DNA of 64,000 nt from an uncultured Opitutaceae bacterium (GTDB lineage Bacteria > Verrucomicrobiota > Verrucomicrobiia > Opitutales > Opitutaceae), in the NCBI GenBank assembly GCA_903929355.1, contig CAIYUN010000072.1:62001-126000 (forward strand), in the 5' to 3' direction. This document shows, one piece after another, positions 8,601 to 17,939 of the stretch; the first letter of the stretch is position 1, and each line of letters begins with the position of its first letter. A program made the translations under genes and the position numbers. Under the pieces are notes generated by a model. The model was not told the DNA's origin. It saw only the letters and a list, made by a program, of their open reading frames with translations, and did no database searches.

Positions 8601-10034
8601 TCAACCAGCCAGCGGCAGCCGCAGGGTGAAGATGGCGCCGCCCTCGGGGGCGTTGCGCACCTCGGCCTTGCCGCCATGGGCCTCGACGATGGCGCGGACG
8701 AGGCTCAGGCCCAGTCCGAGGCCGCGCTGCGAGCGGCTTTGGTCGCCGCGATACAGGCGCTCCCAGATGCGGGGTTGGTCGGCCGCCGGCACGCCGGGAC
8801 CGGTGTCGCGCACCTCCAGCACCGCTGCACCCGCCTCGATCCGAGCGCCGACTGTCACCTGCCCGCCCGGGGGCGTGTATTTGAGGGCGTTGTCAATCAG
8901 GTTGGCCACCGCCTGGCGCAGCCGCGTGGCGTCGGCGCTCACCGGCACCGCGCCCGCCGCCTCGAAGGTGAGCTGCTGCCGTCTCGCCTCGGCCACCTCG
9001 GGGTAGAGCTCCGTCGCCCCGCGTGCGATCGCCCCGAGGTCGCAGGGGGTTTTTTCCAGCTTCAACATGCCGGCCTCGGCCTCGGAAATCTCCATGAGCG
9101 CGCGCAGCAGGCGCAGCACCTCGTCGGCCTGCTCAACGCAGTCCCCCAGCGCCTCGCCGGCGGCGGCGGGGTCGGCGGAAGCTTGCAGCGCCAGCTCGGC
9201 CGAACCGCGCAGCCGGGTCAGCGGGGTGCGCAGGTCGTGGGCGACATTGTCGAGGGCCTCGCGCATGGCGCGCAGGAGCCCCGCATTCTTGTCGAGCACC
9301 GTGTTGAACAGGCCCACCAGCTCGGCGATGTCATCGGCCCGGCGGGGCGGCGGCACCCGGGCTTCGAGGTCCCCGTCGGCGATGATGCGGCGGGCGGTCT
9401 CCACCACGCCGCGCAGCGGGCGGGTCGCGCGGAACGCCGCAACCGTCCCCGCGCCAAACCCCACGACCATCACCGCGCTGCCGACCCAGAGAAACGTGTT
9501 CCGCAACGGCGCGAGGAGCACCTGGCGGCTGTCGGTGGTGCGGCCGAGCTGCATCAGCACGCCGTCGGGCATCACGCGCTGCACGATGGCGAAATCCTGC
9601 TGTTGGTCGCGCGGCACCCGGAGGGTGTAGACGTTCTGCACATTCCAGCTGCCGAAGCCGTTGGGCACGACCACTCGTTTCACATCCTGGTCTATCCAGT
9701 CGGCCGGCAGCTTGCCCCACACCACGCTGCGGTTGGTGCCGACCATTTGGATGAAGAGCGTGCGCACGTTGGGCAGCTGGCTGTCCTCCGACACCCGGGC
9801 GCGCAACCCGTCGAGGCCACCGGTCGAATAGAGGCTCGCATACTGCGCCAGGCGCACTTGGAGGGCCTCGCTGTCCCGCGCCTCCAGCTCCCGCGCCAGC
9901 GTGAAGTAGAGCAGCGCGAAGATGGCCGAGAAGCCCACGGTAAAGAGCCCGGCGAACCAGAGACTCAGCCGCAGCGCCACCGAGCGGCGCAGGCGTTTAA
10001 GCCTGGAAACAGGAGTTGAAACCACGGATTTCAC
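8601..10034 (-). CDS. Sensor histidine kinase (HAMP, HisKA, HATPase)
   Basis: A 477-residue inner-membrane kinase. The N-terminal helix (about 22-46) and a second near 175-195 flank a periplasmic sensor domain of about 125 residues. HAMP follows, then the phospho-acceptor box DNVAHDLRTPLTRLRGSAEL, the N box NLIDNALKYTPPGG, and the ATP-lid motifs VRDTGPGVP and GLGLGLSLVRAIVEAHGG. It is downstream of an OmpR-type regulator on the same strand, after a 155-bp repeat-filled gap. The layout resembles copper/envelope-stress kinases; the signal is not deducible. Confidence 0.92.
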   Translation of the reverse strand: MKSVVSTPVSRLKRLRRSVALRLSLWFAGLFTVGFSAIFALLYFTLARELEARDSEALQVRLAQYASLYSTGGLDGLRARVSEDSQLPNVRTLFIQMVGTNRSVVWGKLPADWIDQDVKRVVVPNGFGSWNVQNVYTLRVPRDQQQDFAIVQRVMPDGVLMQLGRTTDSRQVLLAPLRNTFLWVGSAVMVVGFGAGTVAAFRATRPLRGVVETARRIIADGDLEARVPPPRRADDIAELVGLFNTVLDKNAGLLRAMREALDNVAHDLRTPLTRLRGSAELALQASADPAAAGEALGDCVEQADEVLRLLRALMEISEAEAGMLKLEKTPCDLGAIARGATELYPEVAEARRQQLTFEAAGAVPVSADATRLRQAVANLIDNALKYTPPGGQVTVGARIEAGAAVLEVRDTGPGVPAADQPRIWERLYRGDQSRSQRGLGLGLSLVRAIVEAHGGKAEVRNAPEGGAIFTLRLPLAG

Positions 10035-10170
10035 GTATGGGCACGGATAATCAACCCCTGGTAAATCCTTGAGGTCTCATGGGATGGGTGGCTGAATTTG
10101 GTTTGCATCATATTCCGTGTCATTCCGTTTTAGTCCGTATCCGTGTGTATCCGTGTAATCCGTGGTAAAA
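10018..10170. repeat. Family C element (CACGGAT / ATCCGTG units)
   Basis: The left arm has ACCACGGATTTCACG and GGGCACGGATAAT. The right arm is the inverted series CCGTATCCGTGTGTATCCGT followed by GTAATCCGTGGTAAAAT. It fills the gap between the response regulator and its kinase and just overlaps the kinase start. Single-arm relatives are at 22570 and 49985. Confidence 0.8.
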
Positions 10171-10189
10171 TCCGACTGCCGAATTTAGG

Positions 10190-10861
10190 TCAGGGGGTGC
10201 CGTGGAAAACATACCCGACGCCGCGCACCGTGCCGATGCGGGTCTTTTCCGGGTCGATTTTGGCGCGCAGCCGGTGCATCAGCACGTCGACCACGTTGGT
10301 CTGGGGGTCAAAACTGTAGTCCCACACGTGCTCCAGGATCATGGTCTTGGTCACGGGCCGGCGGGGATGGCGCAGCAGATACTCCAGCAGCGAAAATTCC
10401 CGCGGTTGCAGCTCCACCGCGCGGCCGGCCACCGTCACAGCGCGGGTCACCAGGTCGAGCTCGACATCGCCGACGCCGAGCCGGGTCGCCTCGGGCGCCC
10501 GGGTCGCCCGACGGATGAGGGCCTGTAGCCGGGCGGACAGCTCGGCGAACGCAAAGGGTTTGGTGAGATAATCGTCACCGCCGGCCTGGAGTCCGCGCAC
10601 GCGGTCCTCGACACTCGACCGCGCGCTGAGAAACAGGACCGGCATGACGGCCTTCGCGGCCCGGAGACGTTTGACGAGGCTGAGGCCGTCGAGGCCCGGC
10701 AGCATCACGTCCACCACGGCGGCGTCGTAGGCGGTGGATTCGACCAGCGCGAGGCCGGTGTCGCCATCGGGCGCGTGGTCCACGGCGTAGCCCTCCTGCT
10801 TCAGGCCTTTGACCAGGAAGGAGGCGATCCGGGTGTCATCCTCGACCACGAGCACACGCAT
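10190..10861 (-). CDS. OmpR/PhoB-family response regulator
   Basis: A 223-residue DNA-binding regulator. The receiver domain (1-115) has the acidic pair in VEDDTR, the phospho-acceptor Asp in AAVVDVMLPGLDG and the conserved Lys in YLTKPFAFAEL. The winged-helix domain (about 125-220) includes LQPREFSLLEYLLRHP and NVVDVLMHRLRAKID. It is the partner of the kinase immediately downstream, and lies downstream of a Do-family protease on the same strand, suggesting an envelope-stress role. That last point is inference. Confidence 0.95.
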   Translation of the reverse strand: MRVLVVEDDTRIASFLVKGLKQEGYAVDHAPDGDTGLALVESTAYDAAVVDVMLPGLDGLSLVKRLRAAKAVMPVLFLSARSSVEDRVRGLQAGGDDYLTKPFAFAELSARLQALIRRATRAPEATRLGVGDVELDLVTRAVTVAGRAVELQPREFSLLEYLLRHPRRPVTKTMILEHVWDYSFDPQTNVVDVLMHRLRAKIDPEKTRIGTVRGVGYVFHGTP

Positions 10862-10870
10862 GGGGGAAGG

Positions 10871-11029
10871 CTAGGAGGGTTGGGGGGAGGGGGGGAAGGT
10901 TGAAAGGTTGAGGAGTTGAAGGGTTGAAAGGGCATGGGAAGGGAAGGTTGTTCTTGGCTTGTCGCGCCGACTTGCCGCGCCATAGCGCAGCGATGGCGGG
11001 AGCTTTAGCGAAGGCGGATGCTTGGCGTG
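10871..11029. repeat. Family F (GGTTGAA units) and family J element
   Basis: 10887-10930 carries GGTTGAAAGGTTGAGGAGTT-type units. 10951-11029 is a family J segment (CTTGTCGCGCCG...GCCGCGCCATAGCG...GGAGCTTTAGCGAAGGCGG) closely matching 41109-41180. Together with a terminator they account for the 268-bp gap upstream of the response regulator; no gene is seen. Confidence 0.75.
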
Positions 11030-11052
11030 AGCTGAGGGATGACGTCGGGGAC

Positions 11053-11085
11053 AAAAAAGGCTCCGGGCGTTTCTTGCCCGGAGCC
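11053..11085 (-). terminator. Rho-independent terminator of the Do-family protease gene
   Basis: On the minus strand GGCTCCGGGC-AAGAAAC-GCCCGGAGCC forms a perfect 10-bp GC-rich stem followed by six T (11058-11053). It starts 45 bp after the protease stop codon, so that gene is probably transcribed apart from the downstream two-component genes. Confidence 0.92.
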
Positions 11086-11129
11086 CGTGACACACTCATG
11101 CCTGTAGCGGCGCCGCTTCCGGCGCCGGT

Positions 11130-12677
<1,548 letters not shown>

Positions 12678-13055
12678 GGAGAGTGCAGGTTGATGGATCA
12701 GGTTGAAACGTTGAGTGGCTGAGTGGTTTGACGGGGACAGTATCGCACGCCCTCTTTGCCCGGTCCTTTCCCGAACATTACAAGTTTGAAAGGGAGCCTG
12801 AAATAAACCGGAAGGTTTTTAACTGCTAATGGACGCTCATGGTCGGAGGTGGAAACCCCTGACGGCGTCTATCGCCTCGTCCGTCAGGCCGACTTGGAAA
12901 TCCCATTGGGCAGAAGCTGGCGGACATCCGCCACCGGTGTCGTAACGCGCGTGTCCGCGGTGCGGGCGGCGGCGGCGAGCGCGGCCAGCATTTCCGGGCT
13001 TTCCTGCGCCTGATGCGTCCGCAGCCAGTCGCCCACAAGTGCCGGCGGGTCTAAA
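12678..13055. other. Intergenic stretch; possible decayed coding remnant
   Basis: 12690-12725 has GGTTGA-type units near the protease start. On the minus strand 13046-12884 an open frame with protein-like composition (DWLRTHQAQESPEMLAALAA, later VADVRQLLPNGISKSA) has no convincing start of its own and overlaps the PIN gene in another frame. It may be the tail of a decayed gene; I make no functional call. A PIN-type toxin begins beyond it. Confidence 0.35.
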
Positions 13056-13442
13056 TCACCAGAGGGTGCGGGCGCCGAAGGTGGTGAAAGCCGGGTCGCA
13101 GGTGACGAGAGTGAGGGACTCGATTCCGGCCTGCGCGGCGAGGAGGCGGTCGAAGGGGTCACCATGATCGCCCGGCAGCCGCCCGGCAGCCCGGGCATGC
13201 CGGTGGTCCACGGGCAGAATCTCCCATGCCTCGGCCGTGAGCGTGCTTTCCCAGCCCCGCCGTAGCGGCAGGGGCAGTGTGAGCTTGCCGAGCCGGTGCT
13301 TGGTCTCAATCTCGAAGAGTGACACCACGCTGCACCAGCAGCGGTTGGCCGGGGCACCCATGGCGCGGGCCGCGTTGAGACTGAGCCGGGGATTGGCGTC
13401 GAGCCACCACAGCACCGCATGGGTGTCGAGGAGCAGGTTCAC
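13056..13442 (-). CDS. PIN-domain ribonuclease toxin (VapC-like), second locus
   Basis: A 128-residue PIN protein of the clade starting MNLLLDTHAVLWWLDANPRL. Acidic active-site residues are Asp6 (LLLDTH), Glu in VSLFEIETKHRLG, Asp in GDPFDRLLAAQA and Asp in VTCDPAF. The GKL-motif between helices is typical of PIN toxins paired with Phd/YefM antitoxins. It overlaps the antitoxin by four bases (ATGA). Confidence 0.9.
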   Translation of the reverse strand: MNLLLDTHAVLWWLDANPRLSLNAARAMGAPANRCWCSVVSLFEIETKHRLGKLTLPLPLRRGWESTLTAEAWEILPVDHRHARAAGRLPGDHGDPFDRLLAAQAGIESLTLVTCDPAFTTFGARTLW

Positions 13443-13801
13443 GGGTGCTGGAGCGGATCCGTGGGAGCGGGCAATAGTCCCGTGAACTCCGGGGGCAGCG
13501 GCGCCATGGCCTCCTCCACCGTGAGCGGGCCGAACATTCCTTTAAACCGACCGGGGACGCGCGGCCCGCGCGGGGAGGGCGCCACCAAGGCGACGAGCCG
13601 GGCCAAAGGATGACCGGCCCGGGCAATGGTGATCTCCTCACCGGCCTCGACGCGGGCGAGCAGCCGGGAAAGCTGGGTCTTGGCCTCATGGACGTTGACC
13701 ATGGCAGGCGGGGGCGGCGGGGCGGCGACCGGCGGGCGGCGGGAACGGCTGAAGGCGCGACCGGCGGGCTTGGCGGATTTGTGCTTGAGCGTGATCGGCA
13801 T
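13439..13801 (-). CDS. Phd/YefM-family antitoxin
   Basis: The family core reads MVNVHEAKTQLSRLLARVEA then GEEITIARAGHPLARLV, the usual Phd/YefM DNA-binding fold, with a C-terminal toxin-binding tail. Two starts are possible: ATG at 13801 gives 120 residues with an odd basic/Pro-rich extension, and ATG at 13702 gives the compact family form. I list 13801 because an operator-like palindrome lies eight bases upstream of it. The downstream PIN toxin is translationally coupled. Confidence 0.8.
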   Translation of the reverse strand: MPITLKHKSAKPAGRAFSRSRRPPVAAPPPPPAMVNVHEAKTQLSRLLARVEAGEEITIARAGHPLARLVALVAPSPRGPRVPGRFKGMFGPLTVEEAMAPLPPEFTGLLPAPTDPLQHP

Positions 13802-13808
13802 GCGCCAT

Positions 13809-13839
13809 GACTTGACTAATGGGTTAGCTAAGTCAAGTC
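13809..13839 (-). promoter_or_regulatory. Operator-like palindrome upstream of the Phd/YefM-PIN operon
   Basis: GACTTGACT (13809-13817) and AGTCAAGTC (13831-13839) form a perfect 9-bp inverted repeat, with a second small palindrome CTAA-TGGG-TTAG nested inside. It is directly upstream of the antitoxin start, consistent with an autoregulatory operator. Confidence 0.65.
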
Positions 13840-13921
13840 CATCCCGGAGCCATGACGATTTTTTTCGCCAGGGATCAGCGGGCCCATCCACCTTCGCCTG
13901 GCCTCCGGCGCGACAAGACGG

Positions 13922-14200
13922 TCATGCCCTACCTTCCGAAACTAAGCCGATGCTGATCAATGCCGCTGGGAGGTGATGTCCTCGTAGATCGGGCGAAGTG
14001 TGCGGTCGCGAACTGCGCGGGCGCAGTCCCTCCAGGCCAGCCGCCTCATAGCGATCCAGATGCTTGTATTCCAGTCTCAGCTTGCGCGCCATGACCGCAT
14101 CGTGCTCCGGCAACATTGTTCGTCGATATTATCTTTAAAACCTGACCCCTTTGATCGACGCTTTGATCGACTGACTCCTTTGATCGACTTTGGCGGAAGA
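13922..14200 (-). pseudogene. Transposase relic (REP-associated transposase / HTH transposase fragments)
   Basis: A 64-codon frame (13922-14116) contains MARKLRLEY, the usual first residues of REP-associated tyrosine transposases (RAYTs). It runs directly into YEAAGLEGLRPRSSRPHTSP, which resembles the helix-turn-helix linker of IS481/ISNCY-type transposases. Neither continues into a catalytic domain. Next to it are AAACCTGACCCCTTTGATCG (14138-14157), often seen near RAYT genes, and three CTTTGATCGA direct repeats. I read this as eroded mobile DNA. The 13802-14219 interval holds no intact gene. Confidence 0.5.
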
Positions 14201-14219
14201 AGCCACCCAAACCTAGGAC

Positions 14220-14627
14220 ATGAAACGAACGATTCCCACCCTCTCTGTCGCCATGACGGTGGCTCTCGTGTTTTCGCTCCTTCCCGGCGGTGCCTGGTTA
14301 ACGCTGGGGGGAGGAGTACGTTGGGATTGGGGATGTCCCGTTCCATTTTTTGAGATTCAAGGATCCAGTCCGCTGCACGGCAGAGGGCATTTTCTCGGAT
14401 GGAAAGGGGCATGGTATCTTGGCTTTCTTGCTGACTGGTTGCTTTGGATGCTTCCGCTATCCTGTAGCGTCGTAGTCGCAAGGGTGGTTTCGAATTGGAC
14501 CCGAGGTCGGGCGCGGTGGGGTTTCGTGTTTGCCGTCTTCATCAGCATGCTCGCGATGGCGTACGGATTGATTTATGCGCATTTAATGCAGTGGTATCTT
14601 TACGGCTTCTTCTTCTCCCAACCTTGA
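14220..14627 (+). CDS. Hypothetical small membrane protein
   Basis: A 135-residue protein of unrecognised family. It opens with a hydrophobic segment (MKRTIPTLSVAMTVALVFSL), has a second helix near 67-88 (WYLGFLADWLLWMLPLSCSV) and a third near 100-120 (FVFAVFISMLAMAYGLIYAH), so three membrane spans are predicted. The stretch between spans 1 and 2 is Gly/Trp-rich. Codon composition is less GC-biased than in the neighbours and it borders a transposase relic, so recent acquisition is possible. No function is assigned. Confidence 0.6.
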   Translation: MKRTIPTLSVAMTVALVFSLLPGGAWLTLGGGVRWDWGCPVPFFEIQGSSPLHGRGHFLGWKGAWYLGFLADWLLWMLPLSCSVVVARVVSNWTRGRARWGFVFAVFISMLAMAYGLIYAHLMQWYLYGFFFSQP

Positions 14628-14675
14628 TCCATCTGCTGGTTGAAATGCCAAGAGAGCAAGGCTGAGCTCGCACGG

Positions 14676-14915
14676 GCCGACCGGGGTCGGCGACCCTGGC
14701 TACAGAATGAGCCCGCCTGCGGGTTGACACCCGCCCATCCTGCGAAAGATTACCCCTCCCGCAGATCATTCTTCCGCACTCCGCCGGGCGGACGCCTCGG
14801 AGAGGCGTCCCTACCTTCAACCTTTCATCCTTTCAACCCTTCCGCCTTCCCTCCTTCGCTAAAGCTTCGGAGGGCACGCAAGCCTTCCGCACTCCGCACT
14901 CCGCACTCCGCCTTT
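14676..14915. repeat. Clustered hairpins and short repeats (families H, F and J)
   Basis: The 292-bp gap before the CobW gene holds GCCGACCGGGGTCGGC (14676-14691), the family H hairpin GGACGCCTC-GGA-GAGGCGTCC (14790-14810) followed by CTACC, inverted family F units (CCTTCAACCTTTCATCCTTT, 14813 onward), a short J-like piece, and GCACTCC three times just before the start codon. No gene is seen. Confidence 0.75.
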
Positions 14916-14919
14916 CCCC

Positions 14920-16362
14920 ATGTCCACCGACGCCCCCATTCCTGTCACCGTCCTCACCGGGTTTCTCGGCGCGGGCAAGACCACGCTCCTGAACCGCATC
15001 CTCACCGGCCAGCACGGGAAGAAGCTCGCGGTCATTGAAAACGAGTTCGGCGAGGTCGGAGTGGATCACCAACTGGTCATCTCCGGCGAGGAGGAGATTT
15101 TCGAGATGAACAACGGCTGCATCTGCTGCTCCGTCCGCGGCGACCTGATCCGCATCCTCGGCCGGCTGCTCAAACGCAAGGACCGCCTCGACGGCATCCT
15201 GATCGAGACCACCGGCCTCGCCGACCCCGGGCCCGTCGCCCAGACCTTTTTCACCGACGAGGAAATGAAGGACCGCTTCCGCCTCGACAGCATCGTGACC
15301 GTGGTGGACGCAAAGCACATCTGGCTGCACCTCGACGATTCACCCGAGGCGCGCAAGCAGATCGCCTTCGCCGACGTGCTGATCCTCAACAAGACCGACC
15401 TCGTGCCGCCCACCGAGCTGGACCGGCTGGAGTCGAGGATCCGGCACATGAACGCCGCCACGAAAATCATTCGGACGCAAAACTGTGACGTGCCGCTCGC
15501 CGCCGTGCTCGACGTGGGTGGTTTCAACCTTTCCCGCGCCACCGGTCTCGACCCCAAGTTTCTCGAGCCCACTTATCCGTTTGAATGGGCCGGCGCCTAC
15601 CCGCTCCCCGCCGGCGCGGTCACGCTCGCGATCGGCCACCCCCCGGGGGAGGACGGTCACGACCATCCTCACTCGCATGACCACGACGAGGGACACGAAC
15701 ACCATCACCACCACGACCATGCGGAGAACGAGCTCGATGTCGTGATCATGCCGGTCGCCGCACCGCCCGCCGGAGACTTTGGGTCGCACGCAGGCCTGGC
15801 CGCCATCGCTTCAGCAACCGCGGCGGCCGTGCTGGTCTTCTCCGGCTGGGAGAACAAGGTGGCTGACGGCGAAGCGGTCGTCCCCGGCGGGACGTTGCAC
15901 CGGCTGTTGCTTAAGGAGGGCTGTGGTAACTTTCCGCTCACCCTCCCCCACCCCGGACACTTCCTCGTCTTTGAGGGCTGCGGTGAGCACCCACTGCATC
16001 TCCAGGTGGGGGGAGAAAACATCCGACCGGTCTGGCAGCGCGATTTCGCCCACACCCATTCCCACGAGGACGATGTCACCTCCATCGGGATCACCACCCC
16101 CGGCGAACTCGACCCCAAGAAGCTCAACGCCTGGATCAGTGAACTGCTCCGCGTCAAGGGGGCCGATCTCTACCGGACCAAGGGCGTGCTGAGCGTGAAA
16201 GGCAGCAACCAGCGCCTGGTCTTCCAGGGCATCCATATGTTGTTCGACGCCAAATTTGACCGCGCCTGGGGCGACGACCCGCGCACCAACACCCTGGTCT
16301 TCATCGGTAAAAACCTCGACCGCGCCGCGCTCAACGAGGGGTTCAACTCGTGCCTGACCTGA
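14920..16362 (+). CDS. CobW/COG0523-family GTPase, putative zinc metallochaperone
   Basis: A 480-residue cytoplasmic GTPase that would load metal onto client proteins. Visible are Walker [11 protein letters not shown] (13-22), [10 protein letters not shown], the metal-binding CxCC motif GCICC (Cys67, 69, 70), Walker B-like ETTGLADP and the guanine motif NKTDL. A long His/Asp-rich run (about 245-265) sits before the CobW C-terminal domain and is probably a metal buffer. The adjacent WD40 gene follows on the same strand after 94 bp. Zinc is the best guess; cobalt or others cannot be excluded. Confidence 0.9.
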   Translation: MSTDAPIPVTVLTGFLGAGKTTLLNRILTGQHGKKLAVIENEFGEVGVDHQLVISGEEEIFEMNNGCICCSVRGDLIRILGRLLKRKDRLDGILIETTGLADPGPVAQTFFTDEEMKDRFRLDSIVTVVDAKHIWLHLDDSPEARKQIAFADVLILNKTDLVPPTELDRLESRIRHMNAATKIIRTQNCDVPLAAVLDVGGFNLSRATGLDPKFLEPTYPFEWAGAYPLPAGAVTLAIGHPPGEDGHDHPHSHDHDEGHEHHHHHDHAENELDVVIMPVAAPPAGDFGSHAGLAAIASATAAAVLVFSGWENKVADGEAVVPGGTLHRLLLKEGCGNFPLTLPHPGHFLVFEGCGEHPLHLQVGGENIRPVWQRDFAHTHSHEDDVTSIGITTPGELDPKKLNAWISELLRVKGADLYRTKGVLSVKGSNQRLVFQGIHMLFDAKFDRAWGDDPRTNTLVFIGKNLDRAALNEGFNSCLT

Positions 16363-16456
16363 GTCGGATTAAGCGCCAAGACGCGATGAATCATAATCCA
16401 TCCCCTCCTCTTCCTGCGCTTTGCGTCTCTGCACCTCCGCGTCTTTGCGTTAAAAA

Positions 16457-17761
16457 ATGAACCTCACCAAACACTGGGCGGTGGCGCTGGATGACTATGT
16501 CATTGACCTGGCCTGGTCGCCCGACGGCGCCACGCTCGCCGCCGCGAGCGCGGCGGGGCCGGTGCATCTCCTCGCCACGACCGATGGCACCACCCGGCAC
16601 GCGCTGCCCGGCCATGCAAACGGCACGAATGCCCTGGCGTGGATGAAATCAGAAGTCAGACGTCAGAGGTCAGACGTCAGCGATCAGAAGCCGGCATCCA
16701 GTCCATTAGCCCTAAATTCGGGTCCGGCGGCAATGTCTGATCCCTGGCCTCTGACCTCTGACATCTGTCTGCTCGCCACCGGCGGCCAGGATGGCGCAGT
16801 GAAGTTCTGGGACGCCACTAACGGCCAGCACACGGCCACCGTCCGTCTCGGAGCCGCGGCCGTCGAGCATCTCGCCTGGAGGCCGAATCAGAGGTCAGAC
16901 GTCAGAGGTCAGACATCAGAGGAAAGAGGGCAGAGGAAGGAGTCCGAAGGCCGAAATCAGAGGTCAGAGGTCAGAGGTCAGGGGGCAGATGCCGGAAGCC
17001 AGAAGCCGGGAGCCGGAGGACTGGTGCCTGAAACGAGGGGCGCCGAACTGACTTCTGACCTCTGGCCTCTGACCTCTGGTTCCCTCCTCGCCGCCGCCGC
17101 CGGCCGCACCCTGGCCTTTCTCCGGCCGGACGGCTCGCTCGCGCACACCTGCCCGCCGGCCCCAAAGACCATCTCGGCCCTGGCTTGGCAACCCGAGGGC
17201 GGGTGTGTCGCCGCCGCGGCCTTTGGCGGCGTGCGACTCTGGGATGCCGACGATTTCATCCTGCAAAAGGAGCTGCCCTACGCCAACGGCATCCTCGCCC
17301 TGGTCTGGTCGCCCGACGGCCGCTGGCTCGTCTCCGGCAACCAGGATCCCAGTGTCCATCTCTGGTTGCCCGAGAAAAATGACGAGCTGCAGATGAGCGG
17401 TTATGAGAGCAAGGTGCCAACGGTCGCGTTCGACCGTTCCTCGCGCTGGCTCGCCACCGCCGGCGGCCACGATGCCTCGGTCTGGGATTGCGCCGGCACC
17501 GGCCCGGAAGGCCGCGCGCCGTCGATGCTGCCGCACGACGGGAAGGTTTGCGCGGTCGCGTTTCAGCGCGCGCACGGCCTGCTGGCCACCGCCTCGGCCG
17601 ACGGGGTGGTCATGTTATGGAGTCCCGAGCGCGCGCAACCCCTGCGTGCGACCATCCGCCTGCCCGCTCCCGCCACCAAGATCGCCTGGTCGCCCGACGA
17701 CCATCTGCTCGCCCTCGGCACGGAGCGCGGCGCGGTCCATGTGCTCCGGTGCGAGGCGTAG
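16457..17761 (+). CDS. WD40-repeat protein carrying two in-frame palindromic repeat insertions
   Basis: A 434-residue beta-propeller protein, probably a scaffold. WD-type units are LAWSPDGATLAAASAAG, LLATGGQDGAVKFWD, ALAWQPEGGCVAAAAFGG with VRLWD, LVWSPDGRWLVSGNQD, VAFQRAHGLLATASADG with VMLWS, and IAWSPDDHLLALGTERG. Two units are interrupted by repeat DNA translated in frame: residues about 65-105 and about 144-208 are Arg/Gln/Ser/Glu-rich. Both lie in the same place of consecutive units, between the ALAW/HLAW strand and the LLA strand. Without them the protein would be near 330 residues, normal for a propeller. No signal peptide is seen. Confidence 0.85.
   Translation: MNLTKHWAVALDDYVIDLAWSPDGATLAAASAAGPVHLLATTDGTTRHALPGHANGTNALAWMKSEVRRQRSDVSDQKPASSPLALNSGPAAMSDPWPLTSDICLLATGGQDGAVKFWDATNGQHTATVRLGAAAVEHLAWRPNQRSDVRGQTSEERGQRKESEGRNQRSEVRGQGADAGSQKPGAGGLVPETRGAELTSDLWPLTSGSLLAAAAGRTLAFLRPDGSLAHTCPPAPKTISALAWQPEGGCVAAAAFGGVRLWDADDFILQKELPYANGILALVWSPDGRWLVSGNQDPSVHLWLPEKNDELQMSGYESKVPTVAFDRSSRWLATAGGHDASVWDCAGTGPEGRAPSMLPHDGKVCAVAFQRAHGLLATASADGVVMLWSPERAQPLRATIRLPAPATKIAWSPDDHLLALGTERGAVHVLRCEA
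16649..16770. repeat. Family D element inside the WD40 gene, insertion 1
   Basis: Left arm TCAGAAGTCAGACGTCAGAG and right arm CCTCTGACCTCTGACATCTG, inverted relative to each other, around about 55 bp. The reading frame stays open across the element. Confidence 0.9.
16888..17079. repeat. Family D element inside the WD40 gene, insertion 2
   Basis: Left arm TCAGAGGTCAGACGTCAGAG, extended by further CAGAGG units to about 16982. Right arm is ACTTCTGACCTCTGGCCTCT with further CTGACCTCTG. It is larger than insertion 1 and also open in frame. Confidence 0.9.
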
Positions 17762-17804
17762 GCTTCGCCCCGCCGCGGACTGCGAAGCAGGCCGGCGGCC
17801 GTTC

Positions 17805-17939
17805 AGGTGGAGCGGCTTGACCTCAAGACGCTTCGTGGCCCGGAAAGCGCGTTGAGGTCAACGCGCTCCACCTTCGAAGACCTATCGCGACGGGGGGGCG
17901 TCGCGGCCCCATTTTTCGGAGCCAGCTCGGCGAGCTGGC
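17805..17939. repeat. Two intergenic hairpins between convergent genes
   Basis: AGGTGGAGCGGCTTGACCTCAA-type 22-bp arms (17805-17826 and 17852-17873, two mismatches) form a long stem with a 25-nt loop. GCCAGCTC-GGC-GAGCTGGC (17921-17939) is a second perfect hairpin ending one base before the glycosidase stop codon. Neither has a T-run, so they look like REP-type elements rather than canonical terminators, though they could end transcription from both sides. Confidence 0.75.

Noticed and set aside
12884-13420. 178-codon minus-strand frame overlapping the second PIN toxin
   Set aside because: Most of it is the PIN gene read in the wrong frame; only the last 50 codons look protein-like and they lack a start, so I noted them as a possible remnant only.
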